Origin: Anisodus tanguticus
Lineage: Eukaryota > Streptophyta > Magnoliopsida > Solanales > Solanaceae
Assembly: GCA_034509755.1 (NCBI GenBank)
Contig: CM067555.1
Location: forward strand, 20,782,142 to 20,846,141
Direction of reading: 5' to 3'
DNA: 64,000 nucleotides
Part shown: piece after piece, positions 43,657-55,399 of the stretch
Layout of the letters: each line of letters begins with the position of its first letter
How positions within the stretch are numbered: position 1 is the first letter of the stretch
Translations under genes and position numbers: made by a program
The notes under the pieces: generated by a model
Databases searched by the model: none
What the model saw: only the letters and a program-made list of their open reading frames with translations
Told to the model about the DNA's origin: nothing

Positions 43657-45400
43657 TGTCACACCCCAACATTGGGGGTGTCATCGGCACTCGGTGCCTT
43701 AGCAGCCCGAGCGTAGCACCTCTGAAACATAACCTGGACATGCAAGTGTTTGGGCCGACAAGGCCTCAGAATGACATTAATAAGACGACCTGAACATAAT
43801 AACTTGTAAAAGGAGAACATCTCAATCATATATGCATATATATAAGGCCGACAAAATCACAATATACACCAGTTGGCCAACAGGAAGGTCGGCAAGGCCG
43901 TACAAAATAAATGTTCATAAGACTCAAGTCTACAAGCCTCTAGGAGTGACATAAACAACTTAAGGTCGGGACAAAGCCCCGCCATACCCATACAAATACA
44001 TAAAATCATACAGACTAAAACTAGTACCTCTGGAACGAGTGGAGTGCTCCAATACCACAGCTGAGCTGAGAACTTACCGAGGAAGGGTATCAATCCATCT
44101 ATCTGCACCTACAAGCATGAAACTCAGCATCCCCCAACAAAAAGCATGTCACTACGAAAGATGTACTGAATATGTAAGATAGTAATATTGTAAGTAAGAC
44201 ATCAATGTAAAAGAGTCAAGAAAGATCAACCTGTAATACGAGACTTGCCACTGTAGGCCATAATATGCATAAATACAATATAATCGTGTATATAACGATG
44301 TAGGCCTCTGTGGGCAATATCATAATAGAATATATAACGTAGTAGGCCTCTGTGGGCAATATCATCATTTTCATAACCAACTGCTCAATGGTTCTATACA
44401 TGTATATCGTGTATATAACATCGTAGGCCTCTATGGAAAATAGAGATACATAGCACTTATGTATATACATGCATGAGGACCATGAGAAACATTCTGAGGT
44501 CATCGGAGTGATGTAAGGTCGTTGCACCTCCGACAATCGTTATGTGGCTAACATACTATCAGTTCTGGTGAAATCAATAAAGAACACAGAATACCACATA
44601 ATGAGAAATTAATCTAAGATGCGGAAAGTACTCTCGACAAGGGACAAACAAGATTCAATTAACATCTCCATGGAATGAATAACATAGACATTTCTAACTA
44701 ACATGAATATAATCATTTTTAGAGGGACGTTCATTTACGTTTCGTTTACATCGAAAGGATAACATTAACATACCTTAGCCTTCTTGTTTTCACAATAAAA
44801 CTTAAGCAGCCCACAACGCACTTCAATCTACACAACAAGTGCATAACATCACTAATAAAACTACTAGTTAACACGACGAGCGACAAACTCATTTTGGAAC
44901 CAACCTAAACCCTTTTACCCCTCTTATGCCTTTACTTCAATATAACAATATATCAAACATAATAACAGGCATGTTTATATGATTTCCAACCTTGCATACA
45001 TCTCGAAAGACAACACTAGATAGCCCAACAAGAGATAATAACAACATAAACAACTCTCAAGTGTTATATGGCCACTTCTTCTCCTAACCTACAACACTGT
45101 CAACGTACCCAATGTGTAGACAAGAATAACAACAACAACAAAAACAATATAACCAAGTTATTCCCCATAATTTTTAGCCATATGCAGTCATATGTACAAC
45201 CCCCAAAACAGTCCCACAAGAGACAGCAATATATTATGTGACTTTAAGGTTCTATCTTGTAGCTCTTCATCGAAAAATCATAACAAACACATAGATAAGA
45301 TTAAACACAAGAAAGAGAGGGTTAAAATTACCTTATACAGCAAGTACAATCTTCAATCGAAACTTTCGGTACTTAGAGTACGCCCTTCAACTAGTGGGAG
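43657..45400 (-). repeat. Gypsy-like LTR C on the minus strand (outer border uncertain)
   Basis: In minus sense it ends AATGTTGGGGTGTGACA, the usual closing of LTRs in this group. It contains three copies of a TATATAACG(A)TGTAGGCCTC unit at about 44287-44440. No coding frame. The left (3') border is sharp; the right border lies somewhere before the copia fragment at about 45400. No interior domain accompanies it, so it may be a solo LTR. Confidence 0.5.
44287..44441. repeat. Three imperfect repeats with a GTAGGCCTCTGTGGGCAATA core
   Basis: Copies at about 44287-44325, 44331-44365 and 44407-44441 share TATATAAC.....GTAGGCCTCT(G/A)TGG. The first two are about 43 bp apart, the third 76 bp further. 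They lie inside LTR C. Confidence 0.75.
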
Positions 45401-45659
45401 TGCTGTGAGAAATAGTGTATAAATGCAAGACTCTTATACACAACCAATGGAAGATGATACAATGGTTGTACATCATTCCATTCAGGAAATACATGAAAAT
45501 GACATTCTTGAAAGCTCTCAAGGTGATGGATTTTCCAGCACACAAAGACCTTCTCACAATCAGAATACAACAAACACTGAAACGCGGAATAATCAACTCC
45601 GTAGGACCACTAGGACTCATCGTCCGCCTGAAAGACTTAATATCCTTGTTAAAACACAC

Positions 45660-46560
45660 AATGAGATAGATATTCTGATGACAATGAACCTACAACCTAC
45701 AGCGAAGCTATGTTAGATATTAATTCGCAGAGATGGCAAGAAGCTATGAAATATGAGATGGACTCGATGTACATCAATCAAGTTTGGAACTTGGTTAATT
45801 TTCCAATAGGGATTAGACTCATAGGATGCAAATGGGTCTTCAAGAAGAAGATTGATGCATATGTCAAGGTACAGACTTATAAGTCAAGACTGGTGGCTAA
45901 AGGTTATAATCAACGGCCTGGGATCGATTATGATGAAACATTTTCACCTGTTGCAAAAATTAAGTCCATTCGGATTTTGCTTGCAATAGCCGCATACTAT
46001 GATTATGACATTTGGCAAATGGATGTTAAAACTGTTTTCCTCAATGGTAACCTAATTGAGGAGTGTATATGATACAACCTGAGGGTTTTACATCAAAGAC
46101 TAAACCCAAAGCAGTATGCAAGCTACAGAACTCCATTTATGGACTTAAGCAAGCCTCAAGGAGTTGGAATATTTTCTTTGACAAAGAAGTCAAATCGTTT
46201 GACTTTGTTAGAAGCAAAGAAGATCTCTGCATTTATAGTAAGCGCAAGGAAGGGAGTATTGTCTTCATTGTTATATATGTAGATGACATATTAATAATGG
46301 GAAATAATAAGTCTCTCATGCAATCAGTCAAGGAATGGTTATCTAGCACCTTCATGATGAAGGACTTGGGTGAAGCCTGCTAAATTCTTGGAATTAGGAT
46401 CTATAGAGATAGACCTAATAGATTGTTGGGGCTATCACAATCCATATACATAGACAAAGTGCTAAGACGATTCTCTATGGAAAACTCCAAGAAGGGAAGT
46501 ATTCCTATGGGTTAAGGCATCAAGTTATCAAAGAAGGATAGTCATTCTACTGTTGCAGAA
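45660..46560 (+). pseudogene. Copia reverse transcriptase (copia 3), two stops
   Basis: LDINSQRWQEAMKYEMDSMY, RLIGCKWVFKKKIDAYVKVQ, RLVAKGYNQRPGIDYDETFS and DIWQMDVKTVFLNGNLIEE (motif A, with the usual DVKTAFLNG slightly altered), then NSIYGLKQASRSWN, VIYVDDILIMGNN (YVDD intact) and STFMMKDLGEA. Frame breaks occur at about 46070 (only a few bases) and stops at 46381 and 46514. The long open pieces suggest moderate age. Confidence 0.9.
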
Positions 46561-47190
46561 CTTGAACGCATGAAAAGAATCCCATATGCTTCAGCTATAG
46601 GATCTATCATGTATGCCATGACCTATACGAGGCCAGATGTGGCCTATGCACTTAGTATGACTTGCAAATTCCAGCATAATCCCGGGGAAGAACACTGGAA
46701 AGCAGTCAAGAGTATTCTTAAGTATCTTAGACGAACTGAAGAATATTTCTTAGTCTATGGTGGACAAGAGAAGCTAGTGTGTACTGGGTACACTGATGCT
46801 AGCTTCCAGACAGATCTTGATGACTTCAAATCTCAATCTGGATATGCCTTCATTTTCAATGGTGGAATAGTGAGTTGGAAAAGTTCCAAGCAAGCTACAA
46901 CTGCTAATTCAACAACTGAAGCCGAGTACATTGCTGGATAGAAAGCTGGTAAAGAAGTTGTCGCGATATCTGAGTTCCGAAGGAACTAGGGGTTGTTCCA
47001 AGTGCCACTTGTCTAATAACGATTTATTGTGACAACACTGGTGCGATTGCGCAAGCTAAGGAACCAAGATCAACAAACAGAAATAAGCATGTATCGAGGA
47101 AGTACCACATACTCAGGGAGATGGTGGTAACTGAAGAAATAAGATTAGACTATGTTCCCACAGATGATACATCGGAGATTGGCTCTAGGC
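46561..47190 (+). pseudogene. Copia RNase H (copia 3)
   Basis: YASAIGSIMYAMTYTRPDVA, YALSMTCKFQHNPGEEHWKA, GYTDASFQTDLDDFKSQSGY (first catalytic Asp), SWKSSKQATTANSTTEAEYI (Glu), then stop and frame change, YCDNTGAIAQAKEPRS-like text (Asp) and NRNKHVSRKYHILREM. All catalytic residues can be traced, but a stop after YIAG and a frameshift at about 46990 separate them. Confidence 0.88.
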
Positions 47191-47201
47191 CAAGTGGGAG
47201 A
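47191..47201 (+). promoter_or_regulatory. Polypurine tract of copia 3
   Basis: CAAGTGGGAGA immediately upstream of the 3' LTR. The phrase AAGTGGGAGA is the common purine tract of Tork-type copia elements. Confidence 0.75.
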
Positions 47202-48320
47202 TTAAAAGTATGTATGTCCTAGAGACAATCATTATAGGGATAAATGTACTTGAACACATTCGTATTATTAATAAGATTAATATTTATGCCATTTGCGATT
47301 ATTGAATTATTATTTTATTGTTTGTAATTATTTATTAATGTTCATCCCTTGAGCTTACGTTGTCATTAATAGAGTGAGATATTGATGATAGAGCGTAACT
47401 CTAAAATAGCCTCGACTAATGATCATCGAGAATGAGATATCGATGATATGTTATAAGTCGACATGTGGTCTGCATCACATTCTTAGAGAATATAGTATGT
47501 CTCACCTGCTACTAGTAATGATTACTAGTGATGGACACATGGATACTTTTGGAAAGTATTGGTATACCCTGTTGATAAAGTATTTGTTAGACATGTCTAG
47601 AGTATTATCAGCGTGTGGGATATGAAGGTCCTTTGACTTGAGGTCAATACGCACCTTGTTTATAGAGTAATGTACTTTGACCATGTCCTAAGCTTAAACT
47701 CCTTATAGGATAGGACATGGCTTGTGTTGGGTACATTATGATGTAAATTAAGGTGGTAATTGAGCCAAGAATAGGATTCATTCCTTGATTGAATATTCGA
47801 GAGAGCACTCAACTTCTCAGTGATATTAGGTCGACCAAGTCATTGGCTAATGCAAGAGACATATTTATAATATGATCTAGTTGTCGACTAATATAGATGA
47901 GATAAAGTGATCGAGCCATTTGGATAGACACATGGCAAATCCTAAGCTTGATCGAGTGTGTCGCGAATGAAAGGAATTTATCATCTCACATAAAGGTTAT
48001 GTTTGATAGATTCATGTAAACGTACTTCACATATTGAGTTCGTCATACGACGCAGTCTAGGAGTTCAGTATGGACCTTAATTGGATTAGTGTCGATATGT
48101 AAAGGCCTATAGGGTCACACTATGTCGATTGTCTTTTCGGTCTAAGGGTGTATTGAGAGAATATTAAATATTCGATTTGAAATCGAGATATTTAAATTAA
48201 TAATAAATATGGGATAATTTCTATTAGATGGAAATTATTTAATTAAATCAAAATTGGATTTTGGATTTAATGTGCTGAATATATATATTAAATGAAAGCG
48301 GGAAACATAATTTTACGTAA

Positions 48321-48334
48321 GGCGCCGCGGCGCC
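48321..48334. repeat. Perfect 14-bp GC palindrome GGCGCCGCGGCGCC
   Basis: A self-complementary 14-mer in an otherwise AT-rich LTR, about 117 bp upstream of the TATA box. Followed by a further CCGCGGCC at about 48347. Confidence 0.95.
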
Positions 48335-48450
48335 TGCTACATTTCGCCGCGGCCCCGACCCAGTAGGCCCAGTCAGACTAGCCCACTGCACCTCGGTTTT
48401 TGGACCATGCTTGGAGCCCAACCCTAATCAGACTTTGCCTTAATTTCAAC

Positions 48451-48458
48451 TATAAATA
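48451..48458 (+). promoter_or_regulatory. TATA box of the copia 3 LTR
   Basis: TATAAATA in CAACTATAAATACAACACTC, placed as expected for the U3 promoter. Inferred. Confidence 0.55.
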
Positions 48459-48777
48459 CAACACTCTCCATTGTTAATTAACACACCAATTCTATAAACT
48501 TTGTAGACTTAGAGTCTAAGACGAAACTCTCTCAAACCTTTGCCAAGATTTTCTGACTTTCTTGAAAGAGGAATACACCGTAGCATAGTGCTTGCAGTCG
48601 AAGGGATAGTCGCGTGTACTCCCTAAGTAAAGACTCTAGATAATACAACATGTAAGTGTTCTAGTTTTATGTTACATGTTTTGATTGTCATATAACCATA
48701 CCAGAAGAAATTGTTGGGGTAAGTAGAACAAAATTTTAAACTTCCGATGTGCCTACTTATGTGTTTTGAACCCAACA

Positions 48778-49471
48778 AAACCCTACAGAGTATGCAAGGT
48801 AGGGGGAGATGTGAGGGTGGTTCAGTGCTTGGATGGGGGTTGGTGTAGGGGAGGGGGAGGGTGGATGGATAATGTGGTGGGTAGCTGGGGTGTGTTGGTG
48901 TATTTTTATTGTCCGAAATAATAAAGGAATTTTTTAAATAATTATTTATAAATAAAAATCTTAATCTAGAGTGGAGCTCTAATCGTTAAAATTGAACATT
49001 TTCGTGGGTCAAGTTTGGACATCATCATGGGTTTATTTGGGCGGTTAATTTATGATATATCAACTTGGGCTAGCCCAAACCAACCCATATTCAAAAATCA
49101 CTCTTGCCCAAACCCATGAAACCTTGGGCGGGTTGGACGGGTCATTTAGGTTTGGGCTAATGTTGTCACCCTGTATTATGGTTGGGAACAAGAAAGAAAC
49201 ATGTTATAGTTATTTTAGGAGTGTTATTAATGGATACCTATCATGGATCATGAAATAAGGAAAAGAACGTTTACCTTCCAAATTAAAATAAATGGTAAAT
49301 TTTTTTTTTTTTTTTTTGCTATTAAATGTCGATCTTTTTAGGTATCTATTTGCTAAACTAATTCTTGTAAGCTGATGAATGGTGAATTTATTTGACCGAC
49401 GTGATTGTTGAGAGCAAAATGATTTAGTTTAGGGGTGTAAATAATTTTCACCCTATAAGTAATCTATTCAC
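48778..49471. other. Intergenic DNA with GGG-rich and GGGCTAGCCC-type sequence
   Basis: 48800-48895 is a G-rich patch (GGGGGAGGGTGG words). 49020-49175 carries GCCCAAACC / GGTTTGGGCT words in both senses and ends GTTGTCACCCTG, which looks like the end of a hAT-type repeat (complement CAGGGTGAC). No partner end was found. No gene. Confidence 0.4.
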
Positions 49472-49680
49472 CAGGGCCGGCTGAAGGGGTAGGCAGCTGA
49501 GGCCTTTGCTTTAGGCCCCATAATTTTTGGGCCTCATTTTTTTTAAAAATAGTATGTGTAAGTTTAATTAACTTCTCTTTAAAAAAAATTCCATCATATT
49601 TGTCGTCTTTAATTTTTTTTTCTACTACTTATTTTATGAAAATATCTAGACCTGCTTCGCAAGGCATAATTTATGTAATA
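49472..49680 (+). mobile_element. One end of a hAT-like element (CAGGGCCGGC), partner end not found
   Basis: CAGGGCCGGCTGAAGGGG followed by GGCCTTTGCTTTAGGCCCC and poly-T. CAGGG(C/G)CGG with adjacent GGCCT words is a widespread hAT terminus in dicots. The opposite end and an 8-bp repeat of CTATTCAC were not seen downstream, so it is an isolated end. Confidence 0.5.
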
Positions 49681-49789
49681 ATTTTATCTTCGAAAATTGA
49701 ACTTTTGCCTCAATCGGCATAAATACTATAGGAATTAAGATATGCGGCATAAGTTTTGTAGTATTTTTTAGATTTTTTTTAAAGTTTTG

Positions 49790-49967
49790 CCTTGTCCGGC
49801 ATAATTTGTGTGGATGTTATGATAATATGCCGAAATTAATTGTAAAATATGTCGATCGAAATCTAATATTATCGTTTCATATTGTGTTGAGTGTTGAAAT
49901 TTTGCCTAACCCAGCATAATTTGTGTGGATGTTATGATACAAATGGCGAAGTTAAATGTAAAGAATG
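49790..49967. repeat. Two copies of a ~70-bp repeat, 115 bp apart
   Basis: GCATAATTTGTGTGGATGTT occurs at about 49799 and 49914. The surrounding TTTTGCCT.....GGCATAATTTG and GCCGAA.TTAA.TGTAAA parts also match. Further GGCATAA words at about 49663, 49712 and 49746 are weaker copies. Confidence 0.8.
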
Positions 49968-51330
49968 TGTTGCTCCCAAACGCACACTCAAGTATACGCG
50001 GTTGTACAAGTAATATAGAATTTATAAGTCTAGATATCGCACCCACATGAACTTATATTTTCTATTGCTCAACTAATTCAAATTCTTTTGTAATTATTCA
50101 AGAGAGTAAAAATAAAGAGCTTTGGTTGTAACTAACGTATTGACTAAAAAAGTAGTAAAATAAGCAATTTGTGACAAAGGAAACTGGGATGAGACTTTTG
50201 AGTTTATCAAATGAGAATGGAATCAAGAGTCATGGCTTTCGACAATGTAGTTAAGTCTTGCGATAGTTCTACCTATTTTATTTTCTGGGTTACTAGTTGA
50301 CGGGTTAATGATTACTTTATGAATATCTTTCGAGTTGCTCACAAGTCTATTCAAGTCACTCTAACGCCTATATCCCTATGGTCATCAGAAGATAACAAGA
50401 ACACATTTAAATCTCCATAATCAACTAAGCAAGGCTAAATGTTATATTCCTATCCTCATTAGCGAAATGATTACTCGAACAAGCTCTATTTATTCTTATT
50501 ATGCATACAAATTCCCTACCCCTAGTTCAATTCACACGCCACGGATAGTGTATAATTAGTGATCAAGTAATTACATAATTAAGCACAAGAATAAATAAGC
50601 AACCCAGAAGATGAAAATCTAATAGATAAAAACTATCATCAAACTAACTTTCATGTCTTTGCCAAAACTCTTAGAAAAGAGGAGTTTAGCTACTCATGAT
50701 TCGAAAAAAGACGCAAGAATTCATGAATAATCTAGGATTGTATGGAAAAAATAAAGTAAAAACGATAAAGGAGAGGAGATGAAGACTTACAAGTCTCAAA
50801 CAGTATCCCAGCACACCTCTCTAACATGAAAAAATATCTATTTATAGTCTAAGTTAAAATCTAAAATAAGTAGACCAAATCCCAAATAAATTGAAAAAGC
50901 TGGACGAACATCCACGTTATACCCGCGTCGCGTGTCCAATGCGGGTGTAGTCTGAGATTCCAAAAATGCGAGATTTAGAGAGTCAACTTTCCATGATGCA
51001 TCCATGACGCGGGCTGTGCTTCAGTGACTCAAAATCCGCCTAAGTGTCGCGCGATCCTCTCATTATCTTGTTCATGTGCAAAAGTCTCAAAAATCTACCA
51101 AAATTGCTCGGTTTTCATTCGTTTGTCCTTGTTGTACTTAAAACACGCAAACATACCAACATAAGCTCGAATACAATGATTTCACTATAAATAATGTGAT
51201 TAAAGTACTAAAAATAGAGGCAAAGTGACGCGAAATATCGATATTTGTGTCAAATATCAGAATGCCTTGCAAAATCTAAATTATGTCGCGCGAAAATGCT
51301 GAAGGAAACAAAATTAAAGATCACAAACTT
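49968..51330 (-). repeat. LTR D, minus strand (gypsy/Athila-like wording), outer border uncertain
   Basis: In minus sense it ends GCGTTTGGGAGCAACA and has a TATAAATA box (plus positions 50839-50846) followed by a leader-like region, which is the layout of an LTR. It has no reading frame. The phrase GACGCGGG...GCGCGACA (51000-51060 region) in minus sense recalls Athila-type LTRs. No adjacent internal domain was recognised. Confidence 0.5.
50839..50846 (-). promoter_or_regulatory. TATA box of LTR D
   Basis: TATAAATA on the minus strand in ACTATAAATAGATA. Inferred promoter element. Confidence 0.5.
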
Positions 51331-51678
51331 AGGGGAAGAAATTGAAGACCATCCCCAAACTACTTCCAAGTCTCCCATTCAATGACACTTCTTGAATACA
51401 AGGTTCTAAAAAAGTTTTTACTACATCCAATTTTCAAGTCACTCTTGAATTTTCGCTAGCTTGTTCCATAATTGAAATATAAAATTCTAATGATCATAGC
51501 ATATTGACTGACACAAATAAAAATTACATAATTGCGATATAAAATTTATGTCTAAAAGATAAACATTATTAATATCTTTTCCATTTTAGTAATGAATTTG
51601 ATGCAATGTTGATTTTTCAATGGCAAAATCATATTAAAGACCAGAAAGAGTTGAGAACATTTCCTTCTAATATTGATG
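51331..51678. other. AT-rich intergenic DNA, nothing recognised
   Basis: No motif or frame of note. It is the left flank of copia 2. Confidence 0.5.
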
Positions 51679-51683
51679 GGTTC
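51679..51683. repeat. 5-bp target-site duplication of copia 2, left copy
   Basis: GGTTC, repeated at 56695-56699. Confidence 0.85.
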
Positions 51684-51936
51684 TGAAAGAAATAATCCCT
51701 TGATTATTTTCATTGATTGAAAGAGTTTATATACAATTTACATATTTTCATAATAGGAGAATCATATTCTTATTATACTCCTAAAACCTTATTCTACTTG
51801 GACACTAACTATACAATTATGGTAAGTATACAATACTAATTACACTCAAATACTACCTAAATTAATATACAAAATCCGAAATATACATATGATATATATA
51901 CATATGATATATTGTATATCATATGTATATTTAACA
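51684..51936 (-). repeat. 3' LTR of copia 2
   Basis: In element sense it runs from TGTTAAATATACATATG to ATTATTTCTTTCA. Its U3 start has the palindrome described at 56652-56690, here enlarged by a 15-bp insertion. Confidence 0.95.
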
Positions 51937-51949
51937 CACCCCCGCAGTC
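51937..51949 (-). promoter_or_regulatory. Polypurine tract of copia 2
   Basis: Plus-strand CACCCCCGCAGTC, in element sense GACTGCGGGGGTG, adjacent to the 3' LTR. Confidence 0.8.
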
Positions 51950-52845
51950 ATAGCGGGCGGTCTTCGAACGCTGAGATTGTCCCTAAAATCTTCAAAAAGG
52001 ACCGAGGGAAGACCCTTTGTAAAGATGTCAGCAATTTGATACCTGGACGGGACATGGCAGACGCGAACTTGACCACGAGCAACCTTTTCGCGAACAAAGT
52101 GAATGTCCATCTCGATATGCTTAGTGCGCTGGTGCTGAACCGGATTACCAGAAAGGTAGATGGCACTAATATTATCACAATAAACCAAGGTCGCTTTCTG
52201 AATGGGACAATGAAGCTCTAACAGCAAATTACATAACTAACATGATTCAGAGACCACATTAGCTACCCCTCGATACTCGGCCTCTGCACTGGAACGGGAT
52301 AAAGTCGACTGACACTTCGCAAACCATGAGACCAAGTTATTACCAAGAAATATACAATAGACAGACGTAGACCGTCTGGTGTCCGGACAGCCACCCCAAT
52401 CAGCATCCATATACGAGACAAGTGTCGACATGGATGAAGGATATAAATGCAAGCCATAGTCAAGCGTACCCTGAATATACCGAAGGATGCGATTGAGAGC
52501 ATTCGTGTGCTCAACTCTGGGATCATGCATAAACAAACACACCTGCTGTACGGCATACGTAATATCAGGTATCGTGAATGTAAGATACTGAAGGACCCCT
52601 GCAAGACTGCGATGGCGGGTCGGATCCTCATATGGTACGCCGGTCGCGGCACTAAGCTTGCGCTTAGTATCAACTGGAGTGGAAGTGGACTTATAGGATA
52701 ACATCCCAGCCCTCTCAATGATCTCAGCTGCATACTTCCTTTGGGATAAGAACAACCCACCGGTATAACGAGTGACAACAATCCCCAAAAAATAACTTAA
52801 GGGTCCCAAGTCTTTCATAGCAAACTCAGAGCTGAACATTACCAT
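51950..52845 (-). pseudogene. Copia thumb and RNase H (copia 2)
   Basis: EFAMKDLGPLSYFLGIVVTR and SYKSTSTPVDTKRKLSA form the RT thumb; then LAGVLQYLTFTIPDITYAVQ, VSYMDADWGGCPDTRRSTSV (first Asp), LSRSSAEAEYRGVANVV (Glu), stop, LLLELHCPIQKATLVYCDNI (Asp) and RTKHIEMDIHFVREKVARGQ (His). All catalytic residues are present. One stop (after SESC) and a frame change break it. Confidence 0.92.
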
Positions 52846-52851
52846 GATAGA

Positions 52852-53733
52852 CTATCGTAAGGCATCGGAAGAGGCAGTCAAAATAATATCATCCACATAT
52901 AACAAAATATAGGCCAAAGACGAACCACGACGGTAGATGAACAAGGAATTATCCGACCTGCTGTGAGTAAACCCAATAGTCGAAACATAGTCGGCAAACC
53001 GCGTATACCAGGCCCGTGGAGAATTCTTAAGCCCATATAAAGACTTCTTCAACAAACAGACATGATGAGGATGTTTGTGATCCCTAAATCCCAAAGGCTA
53101 ATGCATATAGACTGTTTCCTTGAGATTACCATGTAGGAAAATATTATTTACATCTAACTGATGAATATGTCATGCTTTCGAAAGAGCCAAGCTAAGAACA
53201 ATGCGAATGGTAGCTGGCTTGACCACTGGACTAAACGTCTCACCACAATCCACACCAACCTGCTGAGTCTTACCATCACCCACAAGCTGCGCCTTATGTC
53301 GGGCAAATGAACCATCCGAATTGTCCTTATGAGCAAAAATCCACATAGACCTAATAATATTAATACCAGATGGACGGGGTACCAACTCCCACGTCTTATT
53401 ATCAATAAGAGCATTATATTCATCGGTCATAGCAATTTTCCAATTCGGGTCATTTAATGCAGACACAAGATTACGGGGTAAGGGTAATTTAAGAACATTA
53501 GAATATAAATTAAAATGTCTTTTTGGTTTAAAAACACCCCGTTGACTACAAGTGACCGGTCTATGACTCGAGGAAGAATTCGGTGGATTTTTAGAATTTT
53601 CTAGACTCGGGACGGACTGGCCAGCAGGTAGTGGGCCTGCTGGCCCATTACGGTAAACATGTGTATGAACTGGACCAGTTTCAGAATTGGGCTGGACTGA
53701 CCCTGAAACTGGCCTAGTGACTATACGGGGCAC
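52852..53733 (-). pseudogene. Copia reverse transcriptase (copia 2)
   Basis: DEYNALIDNKTWELVPRPSG, IRSMWIFAHKDN, LVGDGKTQQVGVDCGETFSP (53430-53210), motif A region out of frame at about 53110-53170, then VCLLKKSLYGLKNSPRAWYT and AYILLYVDDIILTASSD (53094-52870), with YVDD intact. Breaks occur at about 53100 and 52850. Confidence 0.9.
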
Positions 53734-54420
53734 TGTAGCTCGTGACGGGGCAGTGGGGCCAGCGGGCAGTGGGCCCGCTGGAGAATTTTGGGTGCGGGAG
53801 ACGTCTGAAAAATGGTAAATAATATACGGGATATACCATCATCCAAAAAATTATACGAACTAGGCACGGGAGTGCTAACCTTAGCAAACGGGAATTGGGA
53901 TTCATTAAAAATTACATGGCGACTAATGATGATTTTATCAGATAAATCAAAATATTTGTAACCACGATGATTGGACGGATAACCCAAGAACACACAGGGG
54001 GTAGAACGGGCCTGGAGTTTATTAATTGTGGTGGACGGAAAGAGTGGATAACACAAGGACCCTAAGATGTGAATACGATGGAGTCTTATTATATAAAATT
54101 TGAAGGGGGGGACGAATATGTCAAACATTTGGAAGGAATAATGTTAAGAAGATATGTAGTCATTTGTAGAGCATGATGTCAAAAAGATGGGGGTATGGAA
54201 GCATGAATTAGTAAAGTGCGGACAATATTATTAATGGTAAGAATTTTGCGTTCGGCTTTCCCATTTTGTGAAGTCGTATGAGGGCAAGAAAAATAAAAAT
54301 TGATCCCATTATTTGCACAAAAATCCTGAAACAACCCCATTGTCATATTCTTTGCCATTATCACATTGGATATTTGTTATTTCACGTTCGAATTGGGTTA
54401 TAATGAATGCTCTAAATTTT
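53734..54420 (-). pseudogene. Copia integrase C-terminal part and linker (copia 2)
   Basis: MTMGLFQDFCANNGINFYFS followed by CPHTTSQNGKAERKILTINN (54364-54179; SQNG.AER carries the catalytic Glu), then TTINKLQARSTPCVFLGYPS, NHRGYKYFDLSDKIIISRHV (54060-53900). A Pro/Ser-rich linker follows. The second catalytic Asp lies just upstream in another frame (about 54360-54380). Confidence 0.85.
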
Positions 54421-55177
54421 AAGAAGATGAAAAAACTTGAGATTTTTTTGCTATTGGAAAAGTCCACAAAAATTTAGAATAATCATCCAAAAAGAGAACA
54501 TAATACCGATGACTCAAAGAACTAAGAACAGGAGACGTCCATAGATCACTATGAATAATATCAAATGACATTAAAGTATGAGAATTAGAGTCTACAAATG
54601 GCAACTTAACTATTTTCCCTAAAGAACAAGATTGACAATTCGAAGTGCTACGCTCACCCTTACAAGAAATAAAATTATTTTTCTCTAAGGAAGACAAAAT
54701 AGACGATCCCGGATGACCTAGACGAGCATGCCACAAGGAAGGAGCAAGGGCTGCAAACGCTGATGGCAAGGCTTGACTCGATGGACCGGAACATGACGTG
54801 ATAGGATAAAGATCACCCCTACTATCACACCTCATGAGAGGACTCCCCGTTTTGACATCCTTCATAGAGAACCCAAATGGATCAAATTCTATGGACACTG
54901 AATTATCAGTGGTGAATTTTTGGACATACACCAAATTTTTAATCAATTTTGGAGCGTGAAGGGTATTTTTCAAAATAAAGGGTGGATGAGGGGGAGACAA
55001 TGTTTTATGACCATAACCACGAATTGGAATTGAATTACCATTACCAATAATTATACCACGATTGTCGCTCAAATTGGAATAAGACGAGAGAGTACTTGAA
55101 TCGGATGTCATGTGAGTAGTGGCGCTGGTGTCCATGTACCAATTTGGGTCCGAAAGATTTATTCCAAGCGTGTGCAT
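54419..55177 (-). pseudogene. Copia protease, GAG-pre-integrase and integrase N-terminal part (copia 2)
   Basis: A 252-codon open stretch. WYMDTSATTHMTSD is the protease site, with Ser in place of the Gly of DTGA, a change likely to disable it. Then NTLHAPKLIKNLVYVQKFTT, LWHARLGHPGSSILSSLEKN with CQSCSLGKIVKLPF (zinc-binding pre-integrase) and FDIIHSDLWTSPVLSSLSHR, YYVLFLDDYSKFLWTFPI (first integrase Asp). It ends at a stop after VFSSS. Confidence 0.9.
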
Positions 55178-55399
55178 CGCGGCTTCGATATCGGTAGAAG
55201 TGGGGCCTGTTGCATGATGGGCCTGGTGGGGCCCAGTCCTGCCTTTCTGCTGACCCGGTACCCCACTGGATCGCTGGACCGAGACTGGGCTGGAGTAGTT
55301 GGGCCGAAAAGAAGGCTAAAATTGGGCCCAATTACCGTGGGCTGGAGGCGCTGAAAAGCCGAGATTGTTGGGACACTGCCTACCGGTCCAGGCCCACGG

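Larger units (their letters stand above)
45400..48777 (+). mobile_element. Copia element 3 fragment: RT-RNase H and 3' LTR (5' part missing)
   Basis: It begins within the linker upstream of reverse transcriptase (EIHENDILESSQGDG, RRTTRTHRPPERLNIL) and continues through RT, RNase H, a purine tract and a full 3' LTR. Gag, protease, integrase and 5' LTR are absent. The polyprotein wording fits the Tork/Tnt1-like copia group. It lies against LTR C on its left, so the missing part was probably removed by deletion. Confidence 0.85.
47202..48777 (+). repeat. 3' LTR of copia 3
   Basis: It starts near TTAAAAGTATGTATGTCC (first bases altered from TGTT) and ends GTTTTGAACCCAACA. The CCTAGAGACAATCATTATAG opening is typical of this copia group. 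A TATAAATA box lies at 48451-48458. Just before it is a very GC-rich patch with a 14-bp perfect palindrome (48321-48334). Confidence 0.8.

Noticed and set aside
45192..45422. 76-codon plus-strand frame before copia 3
   Set aside because: Its wording is not copia-like and it overlaps the outer part of the reverse-strand LTR; kept as non-coding.
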